Origin: JANXLS01 sp038227045
Lineage (GTDB): Bacteria; Planctomycetota; SZUA-567; H5-PLA8
Length of the DNA stretch: 64,000 nucleotides
NCBI GenBank assembly: GCA_038227045.1
Contig: JBBRQD010000007.1
Location: 1 to 64,000, forward strand
Direction of reading: 5' to 3'
Each line of letters starts with the position of its first letter. Within the stretch, counting starts at the first letter, position 1. Below the pieces are notes generated by a model that was given only the letters and a program-made list of their open reading frames with translations, did no database searches and had not been told where the DNA came from. A program made the translations under genes and the position numbers. Below, in pieces: positions 33,779-44,631 of this stretch.

Positions 33779-35446
33779 TCAATACTTCGACGCCTTGTTA
33801 AACCGCAACGCCGTCGAATTGCCCGCACCGCCCGACATGAATATCTGATCTTTTTCTTTCGCTACGGTGAACTTTGACAGTACACCGCCGTGTGTCACCG
33901 ACAGCGTCGAGGTTCGTTCGTCGAGCACCCACGATCCGCGCGAGTCGGGCCTGTTCTTTCCGCGCACCGACATGATGCCCCCTTGGTCCAAAGCCCAGAC
34001 TACTTTCCCGTCCCCGCGCACCCAGACGCCTTGAATGTCGGTGGCCGTGATGCTGGGAATGCCCTCCGGCGGAATGGGAGGCGCATCGGGCTGTTTGGGC
34101 TGAACCGGCGGATCGAATGACGATTTCGGATCGGCGGGCGGTTTCGGTTCAGGAAGTTTCTTGGTGGGTGGGCGCGGTTCGAGCGCCACTTCGTCGGCAG
34201 CCGGCAGAACCTTTTTTTGCAGCATTTTTCCGCCTATTTTTTCGCGTAACTCAGCCATCGTCACAGTCCGTTCCGGCAGTTTGCCGGCCTTCGCACGCAG
34301 TTCCTCCAATTGCTTTTCCACTTCCGCGTCCAGCGGCGGCAACTCGATCTTCGGCTTGCCGGCTTCCGCCAATTTTGTGTTCGTCTCCTCGGCTTCGGCC
34401 GCCAGTTTCGCGGCTGAATCGCTTGTTTTGGCGTCGTTCTCCTGCAAGATTTTCGCATATTGCGCCATCGCGGCCTGCTGCCGCTTAAGCTGCGTGTTGT
34501 AATTGCGCAGGTAGTCCGCCGTAAAGTACTCGTTGAAAATCGCTTCGTCGAATGTCTCGGTATTGTATTTGTCCTTCAAATAACTCTTGAAGGCCGCTTC
34601 GATATCCTGAACGAGCGGCGCAATATTCGTCGCGGTGTTGTAATCCGCGATCGCTTTTTCATACTCGGACACATGCTGCTTTTTCAGCTTGGCGAGCACG
34701 CCCGCCTGCCCGTTAATCCGAGTGGCTTTGGCGTCCAACTCGATCATTTTGAATTCCGCCGCCGTAGGTTCGGCCGGCTTATCCTGCTCCTTCTTAATCT
34801 TTGCATTGGCCTCGTCCTGAGCTCGCTTTGCGTCCTCTTTTGGAGCATCCGGCTTGGGCGCTTCGGGTTGTTTCGCATCCGGTTGCTTTACGTCTGGCTG
34901 TTTCGTGTCCGGTTGTTTCTCGTCAGGTTGTTTTACGTCCGGTTGTTTCGCATCCGGTTGCTTTGCGTCCGGCTGTTTGGCATCCGGCAGTTTAGTGTCC
35001 TTCGGAGCTTCCTCTTCCTTCTTGGGCGAATCCGGAGTTTTCGGCGTTTCGATCTCATTCACTTTGGGATCCGGCACAGGCGGTGTGTCCAAAGGATTGA
35101 TCTTCTGTTCGCCGGACGAATCCCCGTTCTTGACCTCTTTGTCTTTCGACGCAAGAGCCAGCCGCATCGATTTGGTTTCTAAAACCGACGCGTAGCGATG
35201 CATGATCTTTGGATGTGTATAGAGCCAGTAAGCACCGAATCCTGACGCGCCGAGAAACACCGTCCAGATAAGCGTGATGGTGCTGAAGATCAGAAACTTG
35301 CCGATAAAGCCGAGGCGCTTATTCATGTACAGCGCTAAGACGCCAACCGGCCACAAAAAAATGAGCAGCGCGACAACCCAAAACGTGCTGTCGTACCATC
35401 TCGGTGTCACCGGCGATTTTTGATTGATGGCGCGTAGATCGGGCAT
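33779..35446 (-). CDS. Membrane protein with Lys-Gln-Pro-Asp repeat linker
   Basis: A 555-residue protein. Two N-terminal membrane helices (about 20-38 and 47-72). Then a charged linker with eight or nine copies of a five-residue unit (KQPDA/V/E/T) at about 149-195. A long helical, Glu/Lys-rich segment (about 200-420) with coiled-coil character follows. Residues about 470-555 are a small C-terminal beta-rich domain with 'DIQGVWVRGDGKVVWALDQGG', resembling lipocalin-like or META-type folds loosely. Start at 35446 has GGGAGG upstream. Function not recognised; the linker could span the periplasm or peptidoglycan. Confidence 0.65.
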   Translation of the reverse strand: MPDLRAINQKSPVTPRWYDSTFWVVALLIFLWPVGVLALYMNKRLGFIGKFLIFSTITLIWTVFLGASGFGAYWLYTHPKIMHRYASVLETKSMRLALASKDKEVKNGDSSGEQKINPLDTPPVPDPKVNEIETPKTPDSPKKEEEAPKDTKLPDAKQPDAKQPDAKQPDVKQPDEKQPDTKQPDVKQPDAKQPEAPKPDAPKEDAKRAQDEANAKIKKEQDKPAEPTAAEFKMIELDAKATRINGQAGVLAKLKKQHVSEYEKAIADYNTATNIAPLVQDIEAAFKSYLKDKYNTETFDEAIFNEYFTADYLRNYNTQLKRQQAAMAQYAKILQENDAKTSDSAAKLAAEAEETNTKLAEAGKPKIELPPLDAEVEKQLEELRAKAGKLPERTVTMAELREKIGGKMLQKKVLPAADEVALEPRPPTKKLPEPKPPADPKSSFDPPVQPKQPDAPPIPPEGIPSITATDIQGVWVRGDGKVVWALDQGGIMSVRGKNRPDSRGSWVLDERTSTLSVTHGGVLSKFTVAKEKDQIFMSGGAGNSTALRFNKASKY

Positions 35447-35554
35447 GTGCGGACACCTCCCGGAATGCGAAAAACACGATGCACCCAATTCTAATTAATT
35501 TCGATGCGGACGCAACAACAACGAGCCGGCAATTGCACCACAATGAAGCGCCGC

Positions 35555-36316
35555 TTAAATTTTCTCCAGCACCACAATCATGCGCATCCCTGTCAACCAA
35601 TTCGCAAATGGGCGCATGATGAAATCTTCAATTGCCAGAAACCCGGCGAAACCCAAAGCCGGTGCAAAACACTTGTAGCTGAATCCGCCCGTCATCGGAT
35701 ACAGGAGAAAGCCGGTTTTGCGCGCACAAACCAGTTTGAATCCCGGTGCGGCGTCCAGCGTCTTTTCGCGACATTTCCAGAACAACAGTTCCCCAATTCC
35801 CATGTTGGCAAAAGTATGGCCAGGATTGGGATCGGGCGGTTTTCCATCGAGCCCAAACAGATCCCAGCGCGTGTCAATCGGCTCGTGATGCCCAAAGCCG
35901 TAGACCAGCCGCGACCACGGCGTAACCGCCGGTTCGCACACAACCAGGCGGCCGCCGGGCTTCAGCGCCTTCACCGCCTGACGCAGAAATTCCAGCGGGC
36001 GCTGCAAGTGATGCAGCACATCGATAACGACCAGATTCCCAACTTCCGTATCTGCGAATTCAAAGCGATGCGCGTCCATGACGCGGTCGATCCACGGCCC
36101 GCTTTTGAACACGTCGGTCGCGACGCATTCCGGAAAATACCCTTTGAAATTGCCACAGCCCGCTCCAATTTCAACCACCGGCCGCAGCGGAGAAAACGCC
36201 GCGACAATCTCAGCGTACCAGCGACAATAAAGAGTCCGCAGAATCGGCTTCCGATCCCAAGCCTCGCGCTGAAACGCGATTTCCTTCAAATAATCGTCGA
36301 ACGGCGTCTTGGCCAT
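35555..36316 (-). CDS. Class I SAM-dependent methyltransferase
   Basis: A 253-residue protein. Motif I 'VVEIGAGCGNFKGYF' (about 44-58) binds S-adenosylmethionine; 'ATDVFKSGPW', 'VVIDVLHHL' and 'LKPGGRLVVCEPA' follow in order. The substrate cannot be named. It is divergent from the ABC exporter gene with about 100 bases between, so the two promoters share the gap; a link to lipid or glycan modification is possible but unproven. Confidence 0.8.
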   Translation of the reverse strand: MAKTPFDDYLKEIAFQREAWDRKPILRTLYCRWYAEIVAAFSPLRPVVEIGAGCGNFKGYFPECVATDVFKSGPWIDRVMDAHRFEFADTEVGNLVVIDVLHHLQRPLEFLRQAVKALKPGGRLVVCEPAVTPWSRLVYGFGHHEPIDTRWDLFGLDGKPPDPNPGHTFANMGIGELLFWKCREKTLDAAPGFKLVCARKTGFLLYPMTGGFSYKCFAPALGFAGFLAIEDFIMRPFANWLTGMRMIVVLEKI

Positions 36317-36417
36317 GCGGATGGGCTTCCAAAATTTGGCAGATTGGGATTATTGCCATTAGATTGTCGAACGCCCGCGGGTAAAATCAAGGACGACATT
36401 TCTCTTTTGGGAAAAAC

Positions 36418-38253
<1,836 letters not shown>

Positions 38254-38260
38254 CTTAACT

Positions 38261-38566
38261 TCAATTTATTTTGACTCCGTTTCGACCTCTATCAAAAATT
38301 TTTTGTGAATTAAAGTACAGGTAGTATTTACACTCAGGATCATGAATCGATGAATATGCTTCTTTAAGACCCTTTATGTCTGCATCGTATTCTGCCCTCT
38401 CTAATTTTATATATTCAACCGGCCATTTGTTCTCAGTAATCTTCAATACTTCGTCACGTGTCATTCCAATATGGTATTTGCCATAGTTCTTTTTTTTTGA
38501 ATTTAAGCAAAATGCGACCACTGAAATCGTCAACAAGACGGCAACGATAAAACCGAGTATCTTCAT
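38261..38566 (-). CDS. Small membrane-anchored protein, possibly BamE/SmpA-like
   Basis: A 101-residue protein with one hydrophobic N-terminal helix (1-20) followed by 'NYGKYHIGMTRDEVLKITE', a motif similar to the 'IxxGMTxxEV' of SmpA/BamE-type small periplasmic proteins. Lower GC than the neighbours (AT-rich codons), suggesting a different origin. Function inferred only loosely. Confidence 0.5.
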   Translation of the reverse strand: MKILGFIVAVLLTISVVAFCLNSKKKNYGKYHIGMTRDEVLKITENKWPVEYIKLERAEYDADIKGLKEAYSSIHDPECKYYLYFNSQKIFDRGRNGVKIN

Positions 38567-38616
38567 AAGAATTCATCGTCCATCTGCGTTGAATTTAAAC
38601 GTTGAATTCGCTCCGT

Positions 38617-39927
38617 TCACTCCACTCTCAACAAGTGATAGTCCTTCTTCCCCTTGCGCAAAACCAAATACTTCCCATGCAGCAGATCCGCGCCAGTGAC
38701 TTTCCGCCCCAGATCCGTCACGCGAATATTGTTGAGCGACGCGCTGTTCTGCTGAATCGAGCGCTTCGCTTCCGCGCGCGACGTCCACAGTTTCGGCGCT
38801 TCCGCCAGCACGTCGATGATCGAACAACCCTCGCCGTCGAGTTTCACTTTCGGAAACCCGGAACTCGACGCTTCCTTGACCAGTTCCAGCAGCGTCTTTT
38901 CGTCCATCTCGGTCAGCGAACCGCCGCCGAAGAGCGCGCTCGACGCCTTCTCCGCGTTGCCGCGCTCGGTTATTCCGTGCACCTTCTCCGTCATCCACAC
39001 CGCGAGCTTCTTCTGCGCTTCGCGTTTCGACGGATCGACGCGGTGCAGCAGTTCGACGGCGTACACGTCCTCGACCGTCAAATCGGTGAAGTACTTCAAA
39101 TACTTGATGGCATCCTCGTCGCCCGTGTTGATCCAGTATTGGTAAAACGCAAACGGCGGCGTGCGATTCGGATCGAGCCACAGCGCGCCCTGAGTCGTCT
39201 TGCCGATCTTCTGCCCCTGCGCGTCGGTAATCAAATGCGTCGTCAAGCCATACGCATGATGCGTCTCCACAGCGTCGCCTTCCGGGCGCTTGCGGCGGAT
39301 GAGTTCGATGCCGGCGGTGATGTTTCCAAACTGGTCGCTACCGCCGATCTGCAGGCGGCAGCCGTATTCCTTGAAGAGATGATAGAAATCGTACGCTTGC
39401 AGCAGCATGTAGCTGAACTCAGTGTAGCTGATGCCCTGATCGCGCTCTTCAAGCCGCTTGCGCACAGACTCCTTTTCCATCATGACATTGACGGTGAAAT
39501 GCTTGCCGACATCGCGCAAATACGTGATCAAATTCATGCCACAGAGCCAGTCGGCATTGTTGACCAATCTCGCCGGCGCGACCTTCGACGAAAAGTCGAC
39601 GAAGCGCTCCATCTGCGCCTTCATGCCAGCCACATTTCGTTCGAGCGCCTCAGTCGTGAGCAACTGGCGTTCTTCGGATTTGCCCGACGGATCGCCAATA
39701 AAGCCCGTCCCGCCGCCAACGACCGCGATGGGGCAATGCCCGGCTTTTTGAAAGCGCGCGAGATTAAGCAGCGCGATCAGATGATGCGCAGCCAGGCTGT
39801 CGGCGGTCGGATCGAAACCGCAGTACAACGTATACGGTTCGGCCAGCAGCTTTTGCTCAAGCCGCTCGTCAGTAGTCTGCGCAACAAGCTCGCGCCAGGT
39901 CAATTCGGCAATGATGTTTTCGGGCAT
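38617..39927 (-). CDS. tyrS: Tyrosyl-tRNA synthetase with altered HIGH motif
   Basis: A 436-residue class I synthetase that charges tRNA-Tyr. 'YCGFDPTADSL' (C36, T41) is intact, 'GGGTGFIGDPSGKSEER' and the KMSKS-equivalent 'KIGKTTQGALWLDP' are present, and the C-terminal S4 domain starts near residue 370 ('SIQQNSASLNNIRV'). In place of the HIGH (usually H-x-G-H) it has A46-A47-H48-H49: the first His and the Gly are missing. The first His supports transition-state binding in TyrRS, so activity may be reduced or reshaped. Standard length and start ATG at 39927. Confidence 0.93.
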   Translation of the reverse strand: MPENIIAELTWRELVAQTTDERLEQKLLAEPYTLYCGFDPTADSLAAHHLIALLNLARFQKAGHCPIAVVGGGTGFIGDPSGKSEERQLLTTEALERNVAGMKAQMERFVDFSSKVAPARLVNNADWLCGMNLITYLRDVGKHFTVNVMMEKESVRKRLEERDQGISYTEFSYMLLQAYDFYHLFKEYGCRLQIGGSDQFGNITAGIELIRRKRPEGDAVETHHAYGLTTHLITDAQGQKIGKTTQGALWLDPNRTPPFAFYQYWINTGDEDAIKYLKYFTDLTVEDVYAVELLHRVDPSKREAQKKLAVWMTEKVHGITERGNAEKASSALFGGGSLTEMDEKTLLELVKEASSSGFPKVKLDGEGCSIIDVLAEAPKLWTSRAEAKRSIQQNSASLNNIRVTDLGRKVTGADLLHGKYLVLRKGKKDYHLLRVE

Positions 39928-39961
39928 GAATTTTCCTTTTCACACGTCGCGGGGGTGTTTC

Positions 39962-39987
39962 CCCTCTCCCCTTGAGGGAGAGGGGGA
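39962..39987. repeat. CCCTCTCCC-CTTGA-GGGAGAGGG palindrome (copy 2)
   Basis: Same element as 10109 and 57214. It lies upstream of tyrS, between tyrS and the dGTPase-like gene. Confidence 0.75.
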
Positions 39988-40088
39988 GTGACCTTCGCAC
40001 TGACTTTCGGACTATATCATTTTTTCTTGTCTTTTCTTTGCCGTTCTCTGCGTCCTTGCGCCTCTGCGAGAGAAAATGAAACGGCCCC

Positions 40089-41198
40089 CTATTTCCCAAT
40101 AATCTCTTCCCACTGCCGGCTCGCAAACCGGTCCGTCATCCCGGCGACATAATCGCAGATCGCGCGCTCCGGCGATTCGTTGCTCCGTTCGATGCGCCGG
40201 CGGCTGTCCTCCGGCAACAATTGCGGATTATCGCGATACGCGTGAAAAAGCTGCTTGAGCCGCTCGCGCCAAAAGTTCGTGCGCTCTTTCACGCGCTCGC
40301 TTTTGTAAAAACGCTGCATCAGGAAATGTTCCAGTTCGCGCTTGCCTGCGCCAACTTCGTTTGAAAAACCAATCAATTCGCCCTCGAAGCGCCGCACGTC
40401 TGCAACGCTCCCGATCTTCTGCTCGACAATGCGCCGGCGCGTTTCCAGCATCAAATCGGTGACCAGAGTCGCGATCAGCCGTCGCACAATCGCGTGCCAG
40501 CGCATGCGCTGGTTGGTCTTGTACGCGGCATCTTCGCCAAGCACTTGTGCTTCCGCATCGCGCCATAATGACACGCTGCGCACGTCCTCTTCGGCCAAAG
40601 CACCGGAGACCAGGCCATCGTCCAAATCGTGTGTGTCATAGGCAATCTCGTCCGCGTGGCCCACGAGCTGCACTTCCAGCGTCGGCATTTCGCCCGGCGC
40701 GAATCCCAATATCGAACGCGAACGCGGCGAACCGTCGCGCGCGACATAATTCTTGGCATACCCTTCGCGCGTTTCATACATGAGGTTCAGGCCCGGGAAA
40801 CGGGCGTAGCGTGTTTCGAGCAGATCGACGATGCGTAAACCGTGAGCGTTGTGATCGAAGCCGCCATGCTCGCGCATGACTTCGTCCAGCGCGTCCTCGC
40901 CCGAATGCCCGAACGGACCGTGTCCGAGATCGTGAGCCAGCGCCAGAGCTTCAGCGAGATCCTCGTTGAGCGCCAACGCGCGCGCGATCGTGCGCGCAAT
41001 CTGGGTGACTTCGAGTGTGTGCGTCAGGCGATTGCGGAAGTAATCGCCTTCCATGACGCTGATGAACACCTGCGTCTTGTATTGCAGCCGGCGGAAAGCC
41101 GAAGAATGAACGATGCGGTCGCGGTCCCGCTGGTACGAACCTCTATAGGGAGTGTCGTGATCGGGATGCAAGCGTCCGCGCGATAGACTCTCGCGCAT
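40089..41198 (-). CDS. Deoxyguanosinetriphosphate triphosphohydrolase-like HD protein
   Basis: A 369-residue protein. 'YRGSYQRDRDRIVHSSAFRRLQYKTQVF' near the N-terminus, 'RLTHTLEVTQIARTIARAL', then the HD pair in 'ALAHDLGHGPFGHSGEDAL' (metal-binding H and D). This is the dGTPase-like branch that hydrolyses dNTPs to nucleosides and triphosphate. The start at 41198 is preferred: an open frame continues 18 codons upstream, but those codons are a translation of the palindrome arm at 41209-41250. Confidence 0.85.
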   Translation of the reverse strand: MRESLSRGRLHPDHDTPYRGSYQRDRDRIVHSSAFRRLQYKTQVFISVMEGDYFRNRLTHTLEVTQIARTIARALALNEDLAEALALAHDLGHGPFGHSGEDALDEVMREHGGFDHNAHGLRIVDLLETRYARFPGLNLMYETREGYAKNYVARDGSPRSRSILGFAPGEMPTLEVQLVGHADEIAYDTHDLDDGLVSGALAEEDVRSVSLWRDAEAQVLGEDAAYKTNQRMRWHAIVRRLIATLVTDLMLETRRRIVEQKIGSVADVRRFEGELIGFSNEVGAGKRELEHFLMQRFYKSERVKERTNFWRERLKQLFHAYRDNPQLLPEDSRRRIERSNESPERAICDYVAGMTDRFASRQWEEIIGK

Positions 41199-41208
41199 GG
41201 CGCACGGG

Positions 41209-41340
41209 CTGGTTTCAGGTTTCAGGTTTGAAGTTTCAGGTTCGAGGTTCATGAGCGGCCAATTATGGTTTCAGATTGCAAGTTTCAGGCTCGTCGAATC
41301 GGTCATAACCTGAAACTTGAAACCTGGAACCTGAAACCGT
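41209..41340. repeat. Inverted array of GTTTCAGGTTTGAAG-type words
   Basis: Left arm (41209-41250) contains TTTCAGGTTTCAGG and GAAGTTTCAGGTTCG. Right arm (41308-41340) has AACCTGAAACTTGAAACCTGGAACC. A third part 41270-41290 repeats TTTCAG...GTTTCAGG. It fills the gap between dGTPase-like and thioredoxin genes. Confidence 0.7.
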
Positions 41341-41342
41341 CG

Positions 41343-41672
41343 TTAAGCGACATTGCCATTCAACCACGTCTTCAAGAACTCTTTGGTCGGCGCGCCGACA
41401 TGCTGGTCGACGTTCTTGCCGTCTTTGAAGATCATCAGGCAGGGAATTCCACGAATGCCAAAGCGCATCGCCACGCCGGGCGCATCGTCCACGTCGACCT
41501 TGCAGACCTTGACCTTGTCCTTGTATTCGACGGCCACCTCGTCAATGATCGGCCCGATCTTGCGGCACGGCCCGCACCAGGTCGCCCAAAAGTCGACCAG
41601 TGCGACGCCCTTGTACTGCTCAATCTCTGTATCGAAATTACTGTCATTCACCTCCACGGTCGCGGCACCCAT
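41343..41672 (-). CDS. trxA: Thioredoxin
   Basis: A 109-residue thioredoxin with the active site WCGPC at about residues 31-35 ('VDFWATWCGPCRKIGPI') and the cis-proline loop 'GIRGIPCLMIF'. Cytoplasmic disulfide reductase. AGGAGG lies seven bases before the ATG. The cis-Pro is followed by an extra Cys (GIPC), a little unusual. Normal length. Confidence 0.95.
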   Translation of the reverse strand: MGAATVEVNDSNFDTEIEQYKGVALVDFWATWCGPCRKIGPIIDEVAVEYKDKVKVCKVDVDDAPGVAMRFGIRGIPCLMIFKDGKNVDQHVGAPTKEFLKTWLNGNVA

Positions 41673-41871
41673 CTCGATCCTCCTAGCTGTGTTGAGCCGT
41701 CCGGTTTGCCGGCGGCTTTCTTCTATTGGACGCTGCCATTGGTGCTATTCTTCGAAACAGTCTATCACAGCGCAAGGATTAATCACGCAAATCCAAGGCC
41801 GGAGAAACTGAACGAATTTGCGGCAGAGTGTTTGAAGGTGGAAAACAACAATAAATATCGCAGGCAATCCG

Positions 41872-42195
41872 CTAGCTAAGATGCAATTGTGTCCTGATGC
41901 TTTGATCAACGCGCTGCATATCTGTCGAAGAAAGTTTTCCCTCTAAATTGCTGATCCTCAATTTACTGACCGTCGTCAACTGATCCGCCAATGCCTTGCT
42001 CGTTGCCCCATTAAGAGTAACCAATGTTTCACCCGGATAGACATTGACTATTTGACTCGTGAGCGGCACGACTTGCAATCGGTTCAACGCAACGATGGCT
42101 GCATTATCACTCACGACAATTGCCGGCCGCGTTTTCTGAATTTCACCGCCAACTCCTGGGCCGAATTTCACCCAGTAAACTTCACCGCGCCTCAT
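41872..42195 (-). CDS. MazF/PemK-type toxin
   Basis: A 107-residue protein: 'RGEVYWVKFGPGVGGEIQKTRPAIVVSDN' is the conserved N-terminus of MazF/PemK endoribonuclease toxins; 'VVPLTSQIVN' and 'LADQLTTVSKLRI' continue the family pattern. These toxins cut mRNA when the partner is lost. Its start overlaps by 14 bases the end of the upstream partner, the usual arrangement in a type II pair. Confidence 0.85.
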   Translation of the reverse strand: MRRGEVYWVKFGPGVGGEIQKTRPAIVVSDNAAIVALNRLQVVPLTSQIVNVYPGETLVTLNGATSKALADQLTTVSKLRISNLEGKLSSTDMQRVDQSIRTQLHLS

Positions 42196-42424
42196 CAGCT
42201 ACATCTCCGATAGTCGCTTCCGACCATTCCAAAGCTTCCGCTTCCCGCTCCTTGTCGGCAGCCATGCGCCGGTATCCCGCCAACAACACCGGATCGACAT
42301 AGTCCTCTGGTTGCGCAAAATCCGTTTCAACAATGACTCGCACACGCGTATTCGGCGTTATTGCCAAGGGCTTGTCAAGGCGAAGGGACACGCCGTCGTA
42401 TATTGCTTCGCAAGTCTCAATCAT
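42182..42424 (-). CDS. Antitoxin partner of the MazF-like toxin
   Basis: An 80-residue protein. 'MIETCEAIYDGVSLRLDKPLAI' resembles the beta-strand start of AF2212/DUF104-like antitoxins ('xLRLxKPL'), followed by an acidic helix and a charged tail 'DKEREAEALEWSEATIGDV' suited to binding a toxin. Overlaps the toxin gene by 14 bases. Antitoxin role inferred from pairing and size. Confidence 0.65.
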   Translation of the reverse strand: MIETCEAIYDGVSLRLDKPLAITPNTRVRVIVETDFAQPEDYVDPVLLAGYRRMAADKEREAEALEWSEATIGDVADEAR

Positions 42425-42496
42425 AATTTACCTCTTTCTACTTCCTCTACTAAATCGTAGCCAGAACACAGCGTACTGCAATCAATTCCCTCACAA

Positions 42497-44536
42497 TTAC
42501 GTCGCCTTCAACATCCCCACTAACCCCGCCGCATCCAATATCGCCACACCCGCCTTCTCCGCCTTTTCGAGCTTCGATCCCCCGCCCTCTCCCGCAACGA
42601 GGTAATCCAGTTTCTTCGACACCGCCTTGATCGCGCCGCCCTTCGACACGATCAGCGCTTCGATCTCCGGGCGCGCGTCGTAGTGCGTCCCGTCGTAATC
42701 GAATTCCACATGTCCAGTCAGGCAGAAGCTCTTGCCGCTCAAATGGCCTTCGACTTTCTTGACCTCATTCAAGACGATGTGTTGTTTCAATTCGGCGATC
42801 AGTGCCGTGCGGCTTCGAAGCCCCTTCACAATCCCCGCCGCAAGCGTTTCGGCGATGCCTTCGATTTTCATCAGATCGTCAGCCGCTGCCGCCTGAATTC
42901 TTTCAAGCGTGCCGAAGTGGTTCGCCAATTTCGCCGAAACCGACGAGCCGAGTCCTTTGATGCCAAGAGTGACCAGAAATATATCCACACCTTGCTCGTG
43001 GCACTTGGCGATGTTCTCGACAATTTTCTCAGCCAGCCGCTCACCCATTGGCTCAAGCGCCTTTTTGTGTTCCAGCAGTTTGGCTTCGGTCAGCGTGAAA
43101 AAATCAGCCGGCGATTTCAGCAATCCCGCGTCGAGCATTTTCGCGATCAACACCTCGCCGAGACCATCGATGTTCGCCGCCTTGCGCGATGTATAGTGGA
43201 GCAGAAAATCGTGAAGCTGTGACGTGCACCCGCCCAGGTTCGGGCACATCAGATTCGTCTCAGTCTCGTCCCAAACCAGTTCCGCGCCGCACGATGGACA
43301 TTTCACCGGAAGCGTTCCGTCGTTATTCTCCGCGCCGGAGACCTTTTTGATGAAGTATGGAATGACTTCGCGCTCCAGCAGCACGCGGTCGCCTTTGGCG
43401 ACGCCCGTTTCTTTCACGCGCTTGGCATTGTGAGCGGTGCAGCGTGTCACCGTCGCGCCGCCGAGGTGGATGGGTTCCACGATCATCGTCGGGCAGACGC
43501 GCCCGCTGCGGCTCGTCTCCCATTCAAATCCCACGACGGTCGTCTCGCCTTGTTCGCGCTGGTATTTAAACGCGAGCCTGTAGCGCGGGTGATGGCCGGT
43601 GGCGCCGAGTTCGGCGTGCAGTGCGAGTTTGTTGATCGTAAAGACCACGCCGTCCGTGTCGTACGGCAGTCCGTCGCGCTGCGCGTCGATCTCCGTGGTG
43701 ACGGCGGCGATTTCAGCCGCCGCCGAGACGTGTTTATAAAATGGCGTCTCAAAGCCCAGAGCCGCCAGGGCTTTGAAATTGCTCGTTTCGCTGATGCCGT
43801 CCGCGCCCGGAATTCTGCCGACGCAACCGTGCGCCATAAAAGACAGCCCGCGCCGCGCCACTTCGCGCGGATCTTTCTGCATCAAACTTCCGGCGCAATA
43901 ATTCCGCGCATTCGGCGGGCGTTCGTCCTCTTTGGCTTTGCCTTCCGCGAGCAGACGTTCGAATTCGGCCACGGCATTGTCGAACGACGCGCGCGACATG
44001 TAGATCTCGCCGCGCACTTCGAAGCGGGAAGAAGAAAGTGGTTTGGGCGAGACGCCTAAACCACTTTCCTTCTCTTCGATCACGTGCGGAATTCCCGCTA
44101 CTTGTAGCGCATTTCGCGTCATCAAATTGCCTTCTCGCCCATTGCCCCGCGTCGCGGCCTGAATCAACACGCCCTTCTCGTAGATCAAACTGCATGACGA
44201 ACCATCGACTTTGTAGCACGCAACGAGTCCGTCTTCCTTTGATTGCCCCGCAAATGCGCCCGCATCCTGTGCCCATTTCTCGACTTCCGCCGCGCTAAAA
44301 CACTTTTCGATGCTGAGCATCGGCTCGGCGTGGCGGACAGTCTCCTCGTTCTTCTTAAGCTCCTCGCCGGTCTTTTGCAGAATGGAATGATCGGGCGCGA
44401 GTGCCTTCAACCGCGCGCGGAGTTTGTCGTACTCCACATCCGAAATTTCGATGACGTTCTTCTTCCAATAAAGCGCGTCATGGTGCCCGATCCGAGCGGC
44501 AAGATCGGCGATCTCGTTTTCGTTGGATTTGCTCAT
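42497..44536 (-). CDS. ligA: NAD-dependent DNA ligase LigA
   Basis: A 679-residue enzyme that seals nicks in DNA using NAD. Domain Ia with 'YDKLRARLKAL' and 'EPMLSIEKCF'; the adenylated lysine is K109 in 'YKVDGSSCSL'. OB and zinc-finger regions ('CPSCGAELVW...CPNLGGC'), helix-hairpin-helix repeats ('LGIKGLGSSVSAKL', 'KIEGIAETLAAGI'). The BRCT domain (about 590-679) is atypical, with an inserted 'YDGTHYDARPE'. Normal length. The unusual BRCT insertion suggests a divergent family branch. Confidence 0.92.
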   Translation of the reverse strand: MSKSNENEIADLAARIGHHDALYWKKNVIEISDVEYDKLRARLKALAPDHSILQKTGEELKKNEETVRHAEPMLSIEKCFSAAEVEKWAQDAGAFAGQSKEDGLVACYKVDGSSCSLIYEKGVLIQAATRGNGREGNLMTRNALQVAGIPHVIEEKESGLGVSPKPLSSSRFEVRGEIYMSRASFDNAVAEFERLLAEGKAKEDERPPNARNYCAGSLMQKDPREVARRGLSFMAHGCVGRIPGADGISETSNFKALAALGFETPFYKHVSAAAEIAAVTTEIDAQRDGLPYDTDGVVFTINKLALHAELGATGHHPRYRLAFKYQREQGETTVVGFEWETSRSGRVCPTMIVEPIHLGGATVTRCTAHNAKRVKETGVAKGDRVLLEREVIPYFIKKVSGAENNDGTLPVKCPSCGAELVWDETETNLMCPNLGGCTSQLHDFLLHYTSRKAANIDGLGEVLIAKMLDAGLLKSPADFFTLTEAKLLEHKKALEPMGERLAEKIVENIAKCHEQGVDIFLVTLGIKGLGSSVSAKLANHFGTLERIQAAAADDLMKIEGIAETLAAGIVKGLRSRTALIAELKQHIVLNEVKKVEGHLSGKSFCLTGHVEFDYDGTHYDARPEIEALIVSKGGAIKAVSKKLDYLVAGEGGGSKLEKAEKAGVAILDAAGLVGMLKAT

Positions 44537-44570
44537 GGGAATTCAAGAACCCGAATATTCAAAATAGCGT

Positions 44571-44595
44571 AACGCCCCTGATTTTCAGAGGCGTT
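44571..44595 (-). terminator. Hairpin between the SpoIIE-type gene and ligA
   Basis: AACGCCCCTG and CAGAGGCGTT (nine of ten pair) with a five-base loop, about 40 bases after the stop of the phosphatase gene and just upstream of ligA; followed on the minus strand by a short T-containing stretch. Could terminate the phosphatase transcript. Confidence 0.5.
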
Positions 44596-44631
44596 CTTAA
44601 CCGGAAGCAGGGGTGGAAACAAAGCGATTTT

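Noticed and set aside
34855..35000. Short tandem repeat as an origin iteron or CRISPR
   Set aside because: It is in frame inside a membrane protein and encodes the Lys-Gln-Pro-Asp linker; no dnaA or replication gene is near.
38602..39975. 457-codon plus-strand frame opposite tyrS
   Set aside because: Antisense to tyrS; no domain, no ribosome site.
41199..41252. Extended N-terminus of the dGTPase-like protein
   Set aside because: The extra 18 codons are a translation of the GTTTCAGG repeat arm and lack conservation with the family.
44571..44595. Hairpin before ligA as a riboswitch
   Set aside because: Only one simple stem with no conserved core; a terminator is the simpler reading.
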